From contig NZ_JAVIFV010000002.1 in assembly GCF_031157375.1 (NCBI RefSeq), positions 1-64,000 of the forward strand: a stretch of 64,000 bases of DNA, written 5' to 3'. A model generated the notes under the pieces. That model was given only the letters and a program-made list of their open reading frames with translations, ran no database searches and was not told where the DNA came from. The position numbers and the translations under genes were made by a program. This DNA comes from Sphingosinicella sp. LHD-64 (GTDB lineage Bacteria > Pseudomonadota > Alphaproteobacteria > Sphingomonadales > Sphingomonadaceae). This document shows positions 1 to 8,885 of this stretch, piece by piece; within the stretch, counting starts at the first letter, position 1; the number at the start of each line of letters is the position of its first letter.

Positions 1-504
1 GACAATGTGTTCGCGCTGGAGAGCCTCGTCCTGACCGCCGGTGCCGCGGTCGAGATTCTGTCGACGACGAACCATGGCGGCACCGCGGACATCAATCTGA
101 CCGGAAACGAGTTCGGCCAGGCCGTGATCGGCAATGCCGGCGGCAACGTCCTCGACGGCAAAGGAGGGCAGGATGCGCTGGTCGGTCTCGGCGGCGCCGA
201 TGCGTTCACCTTCACCAGCGCGCTCGGGCCCGACAATATCGACCAGATCGTCGACATGACGGTCGGGACGGACAAGATCTACCTGGACAACACCATCTTC
301 TCGACGCTTGGCGACGGCGCGCTCGCGGCCGGTGCCTTCCGGACCGGCGCGGCCGCGATCGAGGCCGATGACCGGATCATCTACGATTCGAGCAGCGGCG
401 CGCTCTTCTACGACGCCGATGGCAGCGGTACGGGTGCCGCGATACAGTTCGCAAGTCTGTCCGCCGGCCTTGCGCTCGGTGCGGGTGACTTTCTCGTGAT
501 CTGA
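1..504 (+). CDS. C-terminal part of an RTX/hemolysin-type calcium-binding secreted protein (5' end outside window)
   Basis: The reading frame is open from the left edge, so this is the last 167 codons of a larger protein. About 46 codons in there is a glycine/aspartate-rich nonapeptide block (NVLDGKGGQDALVGLGGADAF) of the RTX calcium-binding type. It is followed by the usual serralysin-like C-terminal layout: an acidic D-x-I-Y-L-D segment and a hydrophobic tail ending F-L-V-I. Such tails act as uncleaved type I secretion signals in the RTX family. The catalytic or adhesive part lies upstream of the window, so substrate and function cannot be told. A GTG at 7 is only an internal codon. Confidence 0.8.
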   Translation, partial: DNVFALESLVLTAGAAVEILSTTNHGGTADINLTGNEFGQAVIGNAGGNVLDGKGGQDALVGLGGADAFTFTSALGPDNIDQIVDMTVGTDKIYLDNTIFSTLGDGALAAGAFRTGAAAIEADDRIIYDSSSGALFYDADGSGTGAAIQFASLSAGLALGAGDFLVI

Positions 505-505
505 A

Positions 506-535
506 TGCCGAAGAGGGGCCGGAAGATCTTCGGCA
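506..535. terminator. Hairpin just after the RTX stop codon, possible terminator
   Basis: TGCCGAAGA at 506-514 pairs perfectly with TCTTCGGCA at 527-535 around a 12-base loop, starting one base after the stop codon. No T-run follows, so a classical intrinsic terminator is not certain. Confidence 0.35.
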
Positions 536-862
536 TCGGGGCAGGACGGACGCCAGCTCAAAATCCAAGAGTCACGAAGGTGCGGCGAACCGGCCGCAGG
601 CAGTGCCGGCGCCTGGTTCATGGCCCTCATCCCTGGCACGCGCTGCGCCCAGGCCGGCACAGCTCGACATACCAACCTCCTTCGCTTCCGTCTCGCGCCA
701 CAAGGCTCCCCCAAAGGTTGAACTCGCCCTGGTGCGTCGAACCGCGTCCAAATGCGACGACCTGTGGTTTCTACGGGGAACCGATCCGCTTTTCGTGGTT
801 TCTTATGCCGTTACCGGAGGGGGCCTCTGGTCTCCGGCACCGCATATGGAGAAACCGAAACG
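536..862. other. Intergenic stretch without a recognisable gene
   Basis: Open frames cross this stretch on both strands, but their translations are Arg/Pro-rich and lack ribosome binding sites or recognisable motifs, as expected of chance frames in GC-rich DNA. It may hold the promoter of the small gene that follows. I see no repeat or RNA gene in it. Confidence 0.5.
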
Positions 863-1045
863 ATGTCGTCCGACGACAGCGAATATCTCGAGCAGCGCGC
901 GGAAACCGAGATCGAGCTGGCCCAGCATGCCACCGACCCCCGCGTCGTCCAGGCCCATTACGACCTCGCCACCGCCTATCTCGACCGCATCCACGGCGAC
1001 GAGGAGGCCGATCCCGCGCCCGAACAGCCGGCTCCGGCAGGCTAG
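863..1045 (+). CDS. Small acidic hypothetical protein (60 aa)
   Basis: The 60-residue product starts MSSDDSEYLEQRAETEIELA and is strongly acidic and mostly helical, ending in a Glu/Pro/Ala-rich tail. Short proteins of this look (AETEI...A..A..P.VVQAHY.LA..YLDR) are familiar as uncharacterised sphingomonad proteins; no function is known to me. A GGAG lies 11 bases upstream of the chosen ATG. In-frame upstream starts (752) would add Arg/Phe-rich sequence that looks non-coding, so I prefer 863. It is flanked by long intergenic DNA and is probably a single-gene unit. Confidence 0.6.
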   Translation: MSSDDSEYLEQRAETEIELAQHATDPRVVQAHYDLATAYLDRIHGDEEADPAPEQPAPAG

Positions 1046-1267
1046 AACCGCACGGCGGCAACCGTCTGTTTACGCGAGCCCCGGATCGGACACCGCTATT
1101 CAACCAGATGATCCCACCTGGCCGGCGGTCGGCCTGCCGAATCCCGCTTGGCGGCGCCGCCACAGGCCGCAAGCCATCACGCCACCGTCCCATTGGATAA
1201 CGCCATCTTAACCAGTGGCGCCCTATCCCGCCTGCCCAACACGGGTGCGCAAAAGGGAATGCAGGAT

Positions 1268-2611
1268 ATGGCGGGCGAAACGGGGCAGCTGGACGAGATC
1301 GCGCTTCACGATCGGATCGCGCTGTTCGACGTGGACGGCAACCTCGCGGCGACCTGCCGCGAGATCTGGACCCTGATCGAGCCCCACAAGCGCGAGATCG
1401 GCCGCGCCTATTGGGAGCAATATGCCCGCTCGTCCGAGATCAGCCGGCCGATCGGGCCGGACAAGATGGACGAGCTCACCGACCGCATCCTGCCGCATCT
1501 CGAAGGCAAATATGCGAACCTTGCCAATCCCGTCTGGGCGCATCGGGTGCGCGACTATGTCCAGGCCGCGGCGCGGGCGAAGGTCTCGGCCTCCACGCTC
1601 TATTCCGGGGTCGCCGCCTGCGCGCACAAGATCCAGGCGATCATCGACGCCAGCGTCACCGACGACGTCGAGCGTCACCATCGGCTGAGCAAGGCTTTGC
1701 TGTGGCTCACCACGCTCGAGGTCGACATCTTCTCAGCCTATTACGACAAGCTGCGCGACCAGGCCGAGCGCGAGCGTCGCAGCGCCCAGGGCGCCGAGTT
1801 CAACAAGGAGATCGTCAGCGTCGTCGACGTGACCGCGACCGGCAGCCGCAAGCTGCGTGATCAGGCCGCCGAAGCGAGCAGCGCGGCGCGCGGCATGCTC
1901 GGCAAGACCAGCGAGGTCGCCGCGGCCGCCGAGCAGTCCGCCGTCGCGATGCGCGAGGCCGCGCAGACCGCGGCCGGCCTGATCATGGCGATCGAGGAAG
2001 CCCGCAACGAGGTCGAGGTCGCCGCCGGCGTCGCGACCCGTGCCGGCGACCAGGCCCATCAGGCCGTCGTCGTCAGCCAGGCGCTTTCCGGCCATGTCGA
2101 GGCGATCGAATCGATCCTCGGCCTGATCCGCGACATCGCCGGCCAGACCAATCTGCTCGCGCTCAACGCGACGATCGAGGCCGCCCGCGCCGGCGACGCC
2201 GGCCGCGGCTTCGCGGTGGTCGCGCAGGAGGTGAAGAGCCTCGCCAGCCAGACGGCGCGCGCCACCGACGACATCACCGCCAAGATCGCCGCCATCCAGT
2301 CGGCGACCAAGCAGACGGTCGAGGCAAACGACTCCATCCAGAGCACGGTCGAGGAGGTGCAGGTGAGCGCCGACCGCATCCGCAAGGCGATGGAGATGCA
2401 GGCGCAGACGGTGACGATGATCACCGCCGCCGTCGACGAGACCGCGCTCGCCGCCGACTCGATGTCCTCGACCATCGCGGCGATCCGCGCCGACACGGAG
2501 AGCGTCGCGAGCGAGATCGACGAGGTCGAGAAGAGCTTCTCCGACGTCAACGAGCAGATGGCCCGCTTCAAGGCGACCGCCGGCAAGTTCGTCCAGGTCT
2601 TCGCAGCTTGA
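1268..2611 (+). CDS. Cytosolic methyl-accepting chemotaxis protein with a globin-like sensor domain
   Basis: The 447-aa product has no membrane segment. Residues about 1-170 are helical and follow the pattern of globin-coupled sensors ([18 protein letters not shown] near 34-52; [13 protein letters not shown] near its end). The C-terminal half is a methyl-accepting signalling domain with the conserved hairpin tip [20 protein letters not shown] at about residues 296-315, which binds CheA/CheW. Residue 101 sits where a heme-ligating His is expected (Q-x-H-A-R) but reads Ala in QAAAR, so heme binding is doubtful. Start choice: AAGGGA ends 9 bases before ATG 1268, whereas ATG 1259 abuts it directly. 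No other chemotaxis gene lies nearby. Confidence 0.82.
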   Translation: MAGETGQLDEIALHDRIALFDVDGNLAATCREIWTLIEPHKREIGRAYWEQYARSSEISRPIGPDKMDELTDRILPHLEGKYANLANPVWAHRVRDYVQAAARAKVSASTLYSGVAACAHKIQAIIDASVTDDVERHHRLSKALLWLTTLEVDIFSAYYDKLRDQAERERRSAQGAEFNKEIVSVVDVTATGSRKLRDQAAEASSAARGMLGKTSEVAAAAEQSAVAMREAAQTAAGLIMAIEEARNEVEVAAGVATRAGDQAHQAVVVSQALSGHVEAIESILGLIRDIAGQTNLLALNATIEAARAGDAGRGFAVVAQEVKSLASQTARATDDITAKIAAIQSATKQTVEANDSIQSTVEEVQVSADRIRKAMEMQAQTVTMITAAVDETALAADSMSSTIAAIRADTESVASEIDEVEKSFSDVNEQMARFKATAGKFVQVFAA

Positions 2612-2614
2612 CCT

Positions 2615-2717
2615 CGTCATTCCAGCGAAAGCTGGAATCTCTTCGCCTTCCATATCCGCGCAGAATCGCGGAGGACGCAGAGAAGAAAAGGGAGATGCCA
2701 GCTTTCGCTGGCATGAC
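2615..2717. repeat. Palindromic intergenic repeat (family R1-like)
   Basis: Two short hairpins face each other: one built on CATTCCAGCGAAAGCTGGAAT at the left and ATGCCAGCTTTCGCTGGCAT at the right, framed by GTCAT and ATGAC. This matches the plan of the CCCGGC-type repeats at 14988 and 18616 with different arm sequence. It starts 4 bases after the chemoreceptor stop, so it could also end that transcript. Confidence 0.7.
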
Positions 2718-2744
2718 GGCGGGGGGCGCATTATCCGTCGCGCC

Positions 2745-3515
2745 ATGAGCGAGCCACTTCACATCCTCGTCACCGGCGCGAGCCGGGGCATCGGCGCCGA
2801 GATCGTCGCCGCGCTGGACGGCCACCGCGTCGTCGGCCATTCCAGCAAGGGCGGTGACGGACATCAGCGGGTTGACCATGCCCCGCATGGTCAAGGAACG
2901 TCCGGGGGACGTTCCGACCCTCTGATCGCCGCCGACCTCGCCGATCCCGCCGCGCCCGCCGCGCTCTGGCGCGAGGCGGTGGCGGCGCTCGACGGCCGGG
3001 TCGACGTGCTGGTCAACAATGCCGGCATCTTCGAGGCCGCACCGATCGCCTTGTCCGACGCCGATTGGGCGAAGAGCTGGGACCGGACGATGCGGGTGAA
3101 CCTCACGGCCGCCGGCGGGCTCTGCCGCCTCGCCGTCAACCACTTTCGCGAACGCGGCGGCGGCGGACGGATCGTCAACATCTCCAGCCGCGCCGGCTAT
3201 CGCGGCGACAGCCCGGATCACTGGGCCTATGCCGCTTCCAAAGGCGGCATGGTCGCGATGACCAAGACGATCGCGCGCGCCTATGCCGCGGAAGGCATCT
3301 ACGCCTACACTGTGTGCCCCGGCTTCACCGTCACCGGCATGGTCGAGGACTATGTCGCGAGCCGCGGCGGCATCGCGGCGCTGGGCGACCTTCCGATCGG
3401 CCGGCCCGCGACCGCGAGCGAGGTCGCCGAGACGGTACGCTGGCTGGCGACGAGCGCGCCGCCCTCCGCGACCGGCGCGGTCATCGACGTGAACGGCGCG
3501 AGCTTTGTCCGCTGA
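2745..3515 (+). CDS. Short-chain dehydrogenase/reductase with a palindromic insert
   Basis: Classical SDR fold of 256 aa: cofactor loop TGASRGIGAE at residues 10-19, NNAG motif, catalytic Ser in NISSRAG, and the active-site YxxxK in WAYAASKGG. Substrate is unknown; it should catalyse NAD(P)H-dependent oxidation or reduction of an alcohol/carbonyl group. Residues about 40-59 (from HQRVDHAP to RSDP) are unlike the family and are encoded by a palindromic DNA element (see separate entry). Without it the chain reads GGDG-LIAADLADP, the expected loop before strand 3. The frame stays open through the insertion. Flanked by repeats on both sides, so likely monocistronic. Confidence 0.85.
   Translation: MSEPLHILVTGASRGIGAEIVAALDGHRVVGHSSKGGDGHQRVDHAPHGQGTSGGRSDPLIAADLADPAAPAALWREAVAALDGRVDVLVNNAGIFEAAPIALSDADWAKSWDRTMRVNLTAAGGLCRLAVNHFRERGGGGRIVNISSRAGYRGDSPDHWAYAASKGGMVAMTKTIARAYAAEGIYAYTVCPGFTVTGMVEDYVASRGGIAALGDLPIGRPATASEVAETVRWLATSAPPSATGAVIDVNGASFVR
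2855..2920. repeat. Short double-hairpin element inserted in frame within the SDR gene
   Basis: Two perfect 9-bp stems lie back to back: TTGACCATG (2872-2880) with CATGGTCAA (2886-2894), and GGAACGTCC (2895-2903) with GGACGTTCC (2907-2915). The element length keeps the reading frame and adds about 20 residues. Exact borders are estimated from where SDR-like sequence stops and resumes. Confidence 0.7.
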
Positions 3516-3516
3516 T

Positions 3517-3584
3517 CGTCATTGCGAGGAGCGCAGCGACGCGGCAATCCAGTGCTGGATTGCTTCGCTGCGCTCGCAATGACG
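3517..3584. repeat. Palindromic intergenic repeat (family R2)
   Basis: Imperfect palindrome beginning CGTCATTGCGAGGAGCG and ending CGCTCGCAATGACG, with CAATCCAG/CTGGATTG in the middle. A second copy with the same ends lies at 24493-24576. It starts 2 bases after the SDR stop and its right end runs to just before prmA. Confidence 0.8.
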
Positions 3585-3596
3585 AAGGTGGGTCCT

Positions 3597-4505
3597 GTGT
3601 CCGATAGCTGGAAGGTCACCCTGCCCTGCACCAGGGCCGAGGCCGAAAGGCTGAAGGGGGACATTGCCGCCTTCGCCGCCCTGGACATGCCACCGGTGCT
3701 GATGACCAGCGAGGTCGATGGCGGGGCATGGCGACTCGATGCCTATTTCGAGGCCGAGCCGAGCAAGGCGGATCTGGCACTGCTCCGCACCCTCGTGTCG
3801 AGCGCCGCCGGAACCGCGACGGCCGTCGAAAGGATCGGCGATGCCGACTGGGTGACGTTGTCGCAGGCCGGCCTCGAACCGATCCGCGCCGGTCGTTTCT
3901 TCGTCCACACGCCGACGCATCGTGGCAAGATCCCAACCGACGCCGTCGCCTTCGAGATCGATGCCGGCCTGGCCTTCGGCACCGGCCATCACGAGACGAC
4001 CACCGGCTGCCTGATCGCGCTCGACCGGCTGAAGGCGGGCGGCGCCGTCTTCGCCAACATCGCCGACATCGGCACCGGCACCGGCCTCCTCGCCTTTGCC
4101 GCGCTGAAGCTGTGGCCGGTGGCGCGTGCGATCGCGTCCGACATCGATCCGATCGCGATCGAGGTCACCGCCGAGAATGCCGCGATCAACCGGGTGCCGC
4201 TCGGTCAGGGCCCCGGACAGATGGCGCTGGCCGTCGCCCCCGGTCTCGACCATCGCCGCCTAACGGCGCGCGTGCCCTATGACCTCGTCATCGCCAACAT
4301 CCTCGCCGGGCCGCTGATCGATCTCGCGCCAGACATCGCCGCCGCGCTTGCGCCGGGCGGCCGCCTGATCCTCGCCGGCCTGCTCGACCATCAGGCGCCG
4401 CGCGTCCTCGCCGCCTATCGCCGCCGCGGCTTCGCGCCGGCGGGGCGGATCGACCGCGGCGAATGGCCGACCCTGGTGCTGCGCCGCCGGCCCCGCTTCG
4501 GCTAG
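3597..4505 (+). CDS. prmA: Ribosomal protein L11 methyltransferase
   Basis: PrmA trimethylates ribosomal protein L11 with S-adenosylmethionine. The 302-aa product shows the AdoMet-binding motif DIGTGTGLLAFAA near residue 157, the preceding FGTGHHETT motif that precedes the catalytic domain in PrmA, and the acceptor-loop motif VIANILAGPL. Length matches the family (about 290-300 aa). Start choice: GTG 3597 has AAGG 8 bases upstream and gives SDSWKVTL. The upstream ATG 3579 lies inside the R2 repeat end (CAATGACG) and is more likely accidental. It is preceded by a repeat rather than an operon partner; the gene downstream starts 46 bases later and is unrelated. Confidence 0.9.
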   Translation: MSDSWKVTLPCTRAEAERLKGDIAAFAALDMPPVLMTSEVDGGAWRLDAYFEAEPSKADLALLRTLVSSAAGTATAVERIGDADWVTLSQAGLEPIRAGRFFVHTPTHRGKIPTDAVAFEIDAGLAFGTGHHETTTGCLIALDRLKAGGAVFANIADIGTGTGLLAFAALKLWPVARAIASDIDPIAIEVTAENAAINRVPLGQGPGQMALAVAPGLDHRRLTARVPYDLVIANILAGPLIDLAPDIAAALAPGGRLILAGLLDHQAPRVLAAYRRRGFAPAGRIDRGEWPTLVLRRRPRFG

Positions 4506-4551
4506 CCGGGCGGGGTTTCCGCCGTTAGGGTCCTTCACCGGGAGGCGAAGG

Positions 4552-6210
4552 ATGCGGTTCACGAAGGCGATCCAACTTCTGTTGGCGGTCGGCGCGACCG
4601 CCCTGTCTGCCGAGGCCTCTGCCGACGCGACGCTGCGCAGCCCGCTCGTCCCCGGCCAATCCTGCCTTGATCCGGCGGCGCCCGGCGCGGGGCCCGAGGC
4701 CACCCGGCCGCCGCCCGTCCTGGTCGACGGGCTCGGCTATGCCGGTCTGGAGCCCGACAGCGCCAACCCCGAGGCACGCGCCTGGTTCGCGCAAGGCGTC
4801 CGGCTGGTCTGGGCGTTCGACGAAGCCGAGGCGATCCGGGCGTTCCAGGAGGCGCAGCGGCGCGACCCCGGTTGCGCCCTGTGCGTCTTCGGCGAGGCCT
4901 GGGCGCGCGGCCCGACGATCAATCTCCAGCCGCGCACCGAGGAACTGGAGGCCGCTCGCGCCGCCGCCCGCCGCGCGCTTGCCCTGTCCCAACGGCTCTC
5001 GCCGCGCGACCGCCTGCTCGTCGAGGGCATGGCGTTGCGCACCCGCGACGGCGACGGCTTCAGCAACGAGGCCTATGCCCGCTTCATGGAGGGCGCGGCG
5101 CAGCGGATGCCGGAAGACGATATGCTGGCGATCCTGGCCGCCGATGCCCGGATGGTGATCTCGCGCAGCATGCGGCCGGGCTCGCTCAGCCAGCGGCTGC
5201 TGGAGCGGGTGCTGGCGCGCAATCCCGACCATGGCGGCGCGATCCACTTCTATATCCACCTGACCGACTGGACCGACGAGCAGCATCTCGCCGAACCCTA
5301 TGCCGACCGGCTCGCGCGGATCGCGCCGGCGGCGAGCCATCTCGTCCACATGCCGTCGCACACCTTCTACGGCGTCGGGCGCTATCGCGACGCGGCCGCG
5401 ACCAACGTCGCAGCCGTCGCCGCGGACCGCGCCTATGTGGAACGCGTCCGCCCGCCACGGTCCGACTACCGCTTCTACCTCAACCGCCACAACATGCACT
5501 TCGCGATCGAAAGCGCGCTGGCCCGGGGCGACGCGCAGACCGCGACCGAGATGTCGCGCCAGTATCGGGAGGTCTATCTCGGCGAGAATGCCGAGCAGGG
5601 GTCTCGGGTGCTCGGCTCGGCGACCTGGTATACGCAAGGCCTGCATGACGAGATCAACGGCGTGCTCGCCGTTCCCGAGCAGACGGCCGCGATCGACCGG
5701 GTGCTCCGCCATTATGCGCGCGGCGAAGCGCTGACGCGTCGCGGCGACGGTACGGCCGTGGCAGCGGAAGCGGCCGGCATCGCCGCGCTGCGGAACGGCG
5801 CGGCGGCGCCGGAGCTGGGGGACAGCGGCGCGAAGCTTGCCGAGGTGCTGCAGCACGTCCTCGAAGGCCGCGCGGCGATGCTGGAGAACCGGTATGCGGC
5901 GGCGGAGACCGCCTATCGCCGCGCGATGCAGGCGCAGCTCCGCGCCGATTTCGGCTTCGATCCGCCGCTCTTCTGGTATTCGGCGCGGCGCAGCCTCGCC
6001 GCCGCTTTGCTCGCCCGCGGCGATGCCCGCGGCGCGCGGCGCCAGCTCGAAGCCTCGCTCCGCCACTGGCCGAACGATCCGCTCGCGCTCTATGCCCTGT
6101 CGCAGGCCGAACGGGCGCTGGGAAATGCCGGCGCTGCCGAGGCCAGCCTTGCCCGCGCCCGGTCGATCTGGGCCGGCAACCTCGCCGATCTCCCGCTCGC
6201 ACGTCTCTGA
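4552..6210 (+). CDS. Exported tetratricopeptide-repeat protein of unknown function
   Basis: Product of 552 aa. The N-terminus (MRFTKAIQLLLAVGATALSAEASA) is a cleavable signal peptide, so the protein is periplasmic or secreted. The body is helical and Ala/Arg-rich, with TPR-like repeats such as ARAWFAQGVRLVWAFDEAEA, GNAGAAEASLARARSIW and a conserved-looking HMPSHTFYGVGRYRDAAATN segment around residue 265. Several Cys residues (CLDP, C-x2-C in CALCVF) could form a disulfide. I do not recognise a catalytic site. TPR arrays usually mediate protein-protein contacts. A GGGAGGCGAAGG sequence lies just before the ATG. It precedes the DUF2339 gene by about 54 bases and may share its transcript. Confidence 0.75.
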   Translation: MRFTKAIQLLLAVGATALSAEASADATLRSPLVPGQSCLDPAAPGAGPEATRPPPVLVDGLGYAGLEPDSANPEARAWFAQGVRLVWAFDEAEAIRAFQEAQRRDPGCALCVFGEAWARGPTINLQPRTEELEAARAAARRALALSQRLSPRDRLLVEGMALRTRDGDGFSNEAYARFMEGAAQRMPEDDMLAILAADARMVISRSMRPGSLSQRLLERVLARNPDHGGAIHFYIHLTDWTDEQHLAEPYADRLARIAPAASHLVHMPSHTFYGVGRYRDAAATNVAAVAADRAYVERVRPPRSDYRFYLNRHNMHFAIESALARGDAQTATEMSRQYREVYLGENAEQGSRVLGSATWYTQGLHDEINGVLAVPEQTAAIDRVLRHYARGEALTRRGDGTAVAAEAAGIAALRNGAAAPELGDSGAKLAEVLQHVLEGRAAMLENRYAAAETAYRRAMQAQLRADFGFDPPLFWYSARRSLAAALLARGDARGARRQLEASLRHWPNDPLALYALSQAERALGNAGAAEASLARARSIWAGNLADLPLARL

Positions 6211-6264
6211 GCCGGGCGCTTTTCGCGCTGACATGGCCCGCCACCCCCGCTAGGCAAAAGCGCG

Positions 6265-8808
6265 ATGGAGCTTCTGGTTCTCCTTCTGGCACTGGGCGTC
6301 TTCGCCCTGTGGGTTTCGAACCGGAACCTGAAGACCCGCCTCGACTGGCTCGAGCAGCGGCTCGACGACGGCTCGCTGACGCCGCCGCCTGCCCCTGCCG
6401 ATGAACCGAAAGCCGCGTTCACGGTCGGCTACACGCCTCCACCCAGGGTGGAAGAGCGGGTACAGGCCGCGCCACCCGCGCCGCCGGAGCCGCAGGCGAT
6501 TCCGTTCGAACCGGCGGCGGCTCCCGAGGAACGCGAAACGCTCGGTGCCTTGTTCGAGCGCCTGGTCGCCGGCAAGCTGCTGATCTGGCTGGGCGGCATC
6601 GCCCTCGTCGTCGCGGCGGTCTATCTCATCCGCTATTCGATCGAGCTGGGGCTGGTGACACCGCAGCTGCGCATGGCCGGCGCCGCGCTGTTCGGCCTCG
6701 CCCTCCTCGCCGCGGGCGAGGCGGCGCGCTGGAAGATGGCGGACGATCCGCGCATCGCCCAGGCGCTGGTCGGCGCCGGCATCGCGGTGCTCTACGCGAC
6801 CGCCTACGGCACCCACATCCTCTACGGCCTGATCGATGCGGGAATCGCTTCGGCCGCGATGCTGGCGATCACCGGCGCGGCGCTCGGCCTGTCGCTGCGC
6901 CACGGCGCGCCGACCGCGGTGATGGGCCTCGCCGGCGGCTTCCTGACCCCGGCGCTGGTCGGCGATCCGGATGCGGGGCCCGTTCCGCTGCTCGCCTATC
7001 TCGGCCTGCTCGACCTCGCGATCTTCCTGATCGCCTGGCGGCGCGGCTGGACCTGGCTCGCCGCCGCGGCCGTGGCGCTGAGCTTCGTCTGGAGCGCCTT
7101 CCTGCTCAGCCAGTCGGCCGAGGATGCGCTGGCCTCGGGCGTGTTCATCATCCTGCTCGCCGTCGCCGCCTCGCTGGTGCGGCCGGGCGGCGGGCGGGCG
7201 CTCGGCTTGATCCAGCCGCTGCTGATCGGCATCGTCCAGCTCGCCATCCTCGCGGCGCGGACCGACCTCGGCTTCCTCGGCTGGGTTTTGTTCGGCATCC
7301 TCGCCGCCGCGAGCATGGCGTTGGCGGTGCTGCGCAGCGAGTATCGCCTGGCGCCCGCGGCGGCGCTGGTGCTCGGCCTCCTCGTGCTGCTCGGCAAGGC
7401 CGGCCTCGGGCAGGACCCGTTCCTCCTCCGGGCGATGGGCGGCCTCATCCTCCTGTTCGGTGGCGGCGGCCTCGCCCTGGCGCTCTGGAAGGGCGGCCGG
7501 CTGTGGACCGCTATCGCCTGCGGCGGCTTTGCCGGACCGCTGTTCGTCGTGCGCGCCGCCTGGCCGGGCCTGCTCGAGCCGATCCAGTGGGGCGGGCTCG
7601 CCGCCGTGCTGGCGATCGGCCCAGCCGCCCTGATCTGGCGCAACCGCGCACGGGCCTCGGCGGAGGCGCCGGCCGAGCTCGCCTTGCTCGCCGCCGGCAC
7701 TGGCACGGTCATTTTGCTCGGCGCCGCGATCTGGGATCTTGCGCCATCCGACCTGATCGCCGCGGGGTGGCTCGTCGTCGCCCTCGCGGTCGCGCTCGCC
7801 GCGCGACGGTTCGGCGATCTGGCGCTGGGGACGGTGGCGGCGCTTGCGGCTGCGATCGGCATCGGACGCGCCGTCGCCACCGTGCCCGAGCTCTCGACGA
7901 CGGCGCTCGCCTCCCTGCTCGGCTTTCCCGCGCTGGCAGTGGACCTGCCGGGCGCCCGCGCGGCCCTGTTCGCGCTCGCCCTGCCGGCCGGCCTGCTCGG
8001 GGCGATGCGCTGGGCGCTGCCGCCGCTGCCGCTCGGCGCCCGTCGCGCCCTGGTGCCGGCGGCGGGCGTGCTGGCGGCCGGGGCGGCCTATGCCTGGTTC
8101 AAGCAGGCCTTCGGCCTCGCTCCGGACCCGGACTTCGCCGCGCGTGGTTTCCTGGAGCGGACCCTGCTCACGCAAGCGCTGTTCGCCCTGGGCTGGCTCT
8201 GCGGCTCCGCGCACATTCCCGAGCGCTGGGCCGATCCGGACCTGATGCGCAAGGCCGGCGCCGCGCTGACCGGCCTCGCCGCCGCGCGGCTGGTCTGGTT
8301 CGACATGCTGGTCCACAATCCCGCCTGGTGGGTGCAATGGGTCGGGCCGCTGCCGGTCCTCAACCTCATCCTCCCCGCCTTCCTGCTGAGCGCGGTCTGG
8401 CTGTACGCCGCACGGCGGCGGGCGCACGTCGCCGGCGGATCGGGCATCTGGCTCGTCCTGTTCCTCGCCGCATTGATCGCGGGCGCGCTGCTGATGGTGC
8501 GCCAGGCGTTCCAGGGCGCCTTCCTCGATGGCGCGAGCCTGCCGATCGCCGAATTCTACGGCTATTCGCTGGCCGGCCTCGTCCTTTCGATCGGCCTGCT
8601 CGTCGCCGGCATCCGCCTGCCCGACAAGGCGCTCCGCCTCGCCGGCCTGGTGCTACTGACCGCGACGATGCTCAAGGTGTTCCTCATCGACGCCTCGGAG
8701 CTGGAGGGCGTGCTGCGCATCCTCTCGTTCCTCGGCCTCGGCATCGTGCTGATCGGGATCGGACGGCTCTACGGGCCGGTGTTGCGGGCGGAGCGGGGCG
8801 GGGTATAG
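6265..8808 (+). CDS. DUF2339 large multi-spanning membrane protein
   Basis: Product of 847 aa. It opens with one membrane segment (MELLVLLLALGVFALWV), then a short coiled region and a Pro-rich linker. From about residue 95 (ETLGALFERLVAGKLLIWLG) it is a long series of more than 20 hydrophobic helices. The G-x-LF-E-R-L-V-A-G-K-LLIWLGG entry into the membrane part is typical of the DUF2339 family. Function of the family is unknown; an envelope or transport role is only a guess. The gene ends 34 bases before the strong palindrome that closes the neighbouring tRNA gene, which could stop both transcripts. Confidence 0.85.
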   Translation: MELLVLLLALGVFALWVSNRNLKTRLDWLEQRLDDGSLTPPPAPADEPKAAFTVGYTPPPRVEERVQAAPPAPPEPQAIPFEPAAAPEERETLGALFERLVAGKLLIWLGGIALVVAAVYLIRYSIELGLVTPQLRMAGAALFGLALLAAGEAARWKMADDPRIAQALVGAGIAVLYATAYGTHILYGLIDAGIASAAMLAITGAALGLSLRHGAPTAVMGLAGGFLTPALVGDPDAGPVPLLAYLGLLDLAIFLIAWRRGWTWLAAAAVALSFVWSAFLLSQSAEDALASGVFIILLAVAASLVRPGGGRALGLIQPLLIGIVQLAILAARTDLGFLGWVLFGILAAASMALAVLRSEYRLAPAAALVLGLLVLLGKAGLGQDPFLLRAMGGLILLFGGGGLALALWKGGRLWTAIACGGFAGPLFVVRAAWPGLLEPIQWGGLAAVLAIGPAALIWRNRARASAEAPAELALLAAGTGTVILLGAAIWDLAPSDLIAAGWLVVALAVALAARRFGDLALGTVAALAAAIGIGRAVATVPELSTTALASLLGFPALAVDLPGARAALFALALPAGLLGAMRWALPPLPLGARRALVPAAGVLAAGAAYAWFKQAFGLAPDPDFAARGFLERTLLTQALFALGWLCGSAHIPERWADPDLMRKAGAALTGLAAARLVWFDMLVHNPAWWVQWVGPLPVLNLILPAFLLSAVWLYAARRRAHVAGGSGIWLVLFLAALIAGALLMVRQAFQGAFLDGASLPIAEFYGYSLAGLVLSIGLLVAGIRLPDKALRLAGLVLLTATMLKVFLIDASELEGVLRILSFLGLGIVLIGIGRLYGPVLRAERGGV

Positions 8809-8842
8809 CCAGAGGCGCACTCCACCGGCTGCCTCCGGCGGA

Positions 8843-8885
8843 TCATATGAGAAGGGCCGCGTCCCACGCGGCCCTTCTCATATGA
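8843..8885. terminator. 20-bp perfect hairpin between DUF2339 gene and tRNA-Pro
   Basis: Bases 8843-8862 (starting TCATATGAGAAGG) are the exact reverse complement of 8866-8885, with a 3-base CCC loop. It abuts the 3' end of the tRNA on the minus strand and lies after the stop of the plus-strand gene, so it probably works in both directions. There is no long T-run. Confidence 0.75.

Noticed and set aside
505-1200. Overlapping plus-strand frames of 231 and 202 codons after the RTX gene
   Set aside because: Arg/Pro-rich translations with no ribosome binding site; they overlap the well-formed small gene at 863-1045 in another frame.
6250-8427. 725-codon open frame on the minus strand opposite the DUF2339 gene
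   Set aside because: Arg/Gln/Gly-rich antisense shadow of a GC-rich gene; no motifs, no ribosome site, and the plus-strand product is a clear membrane protein.
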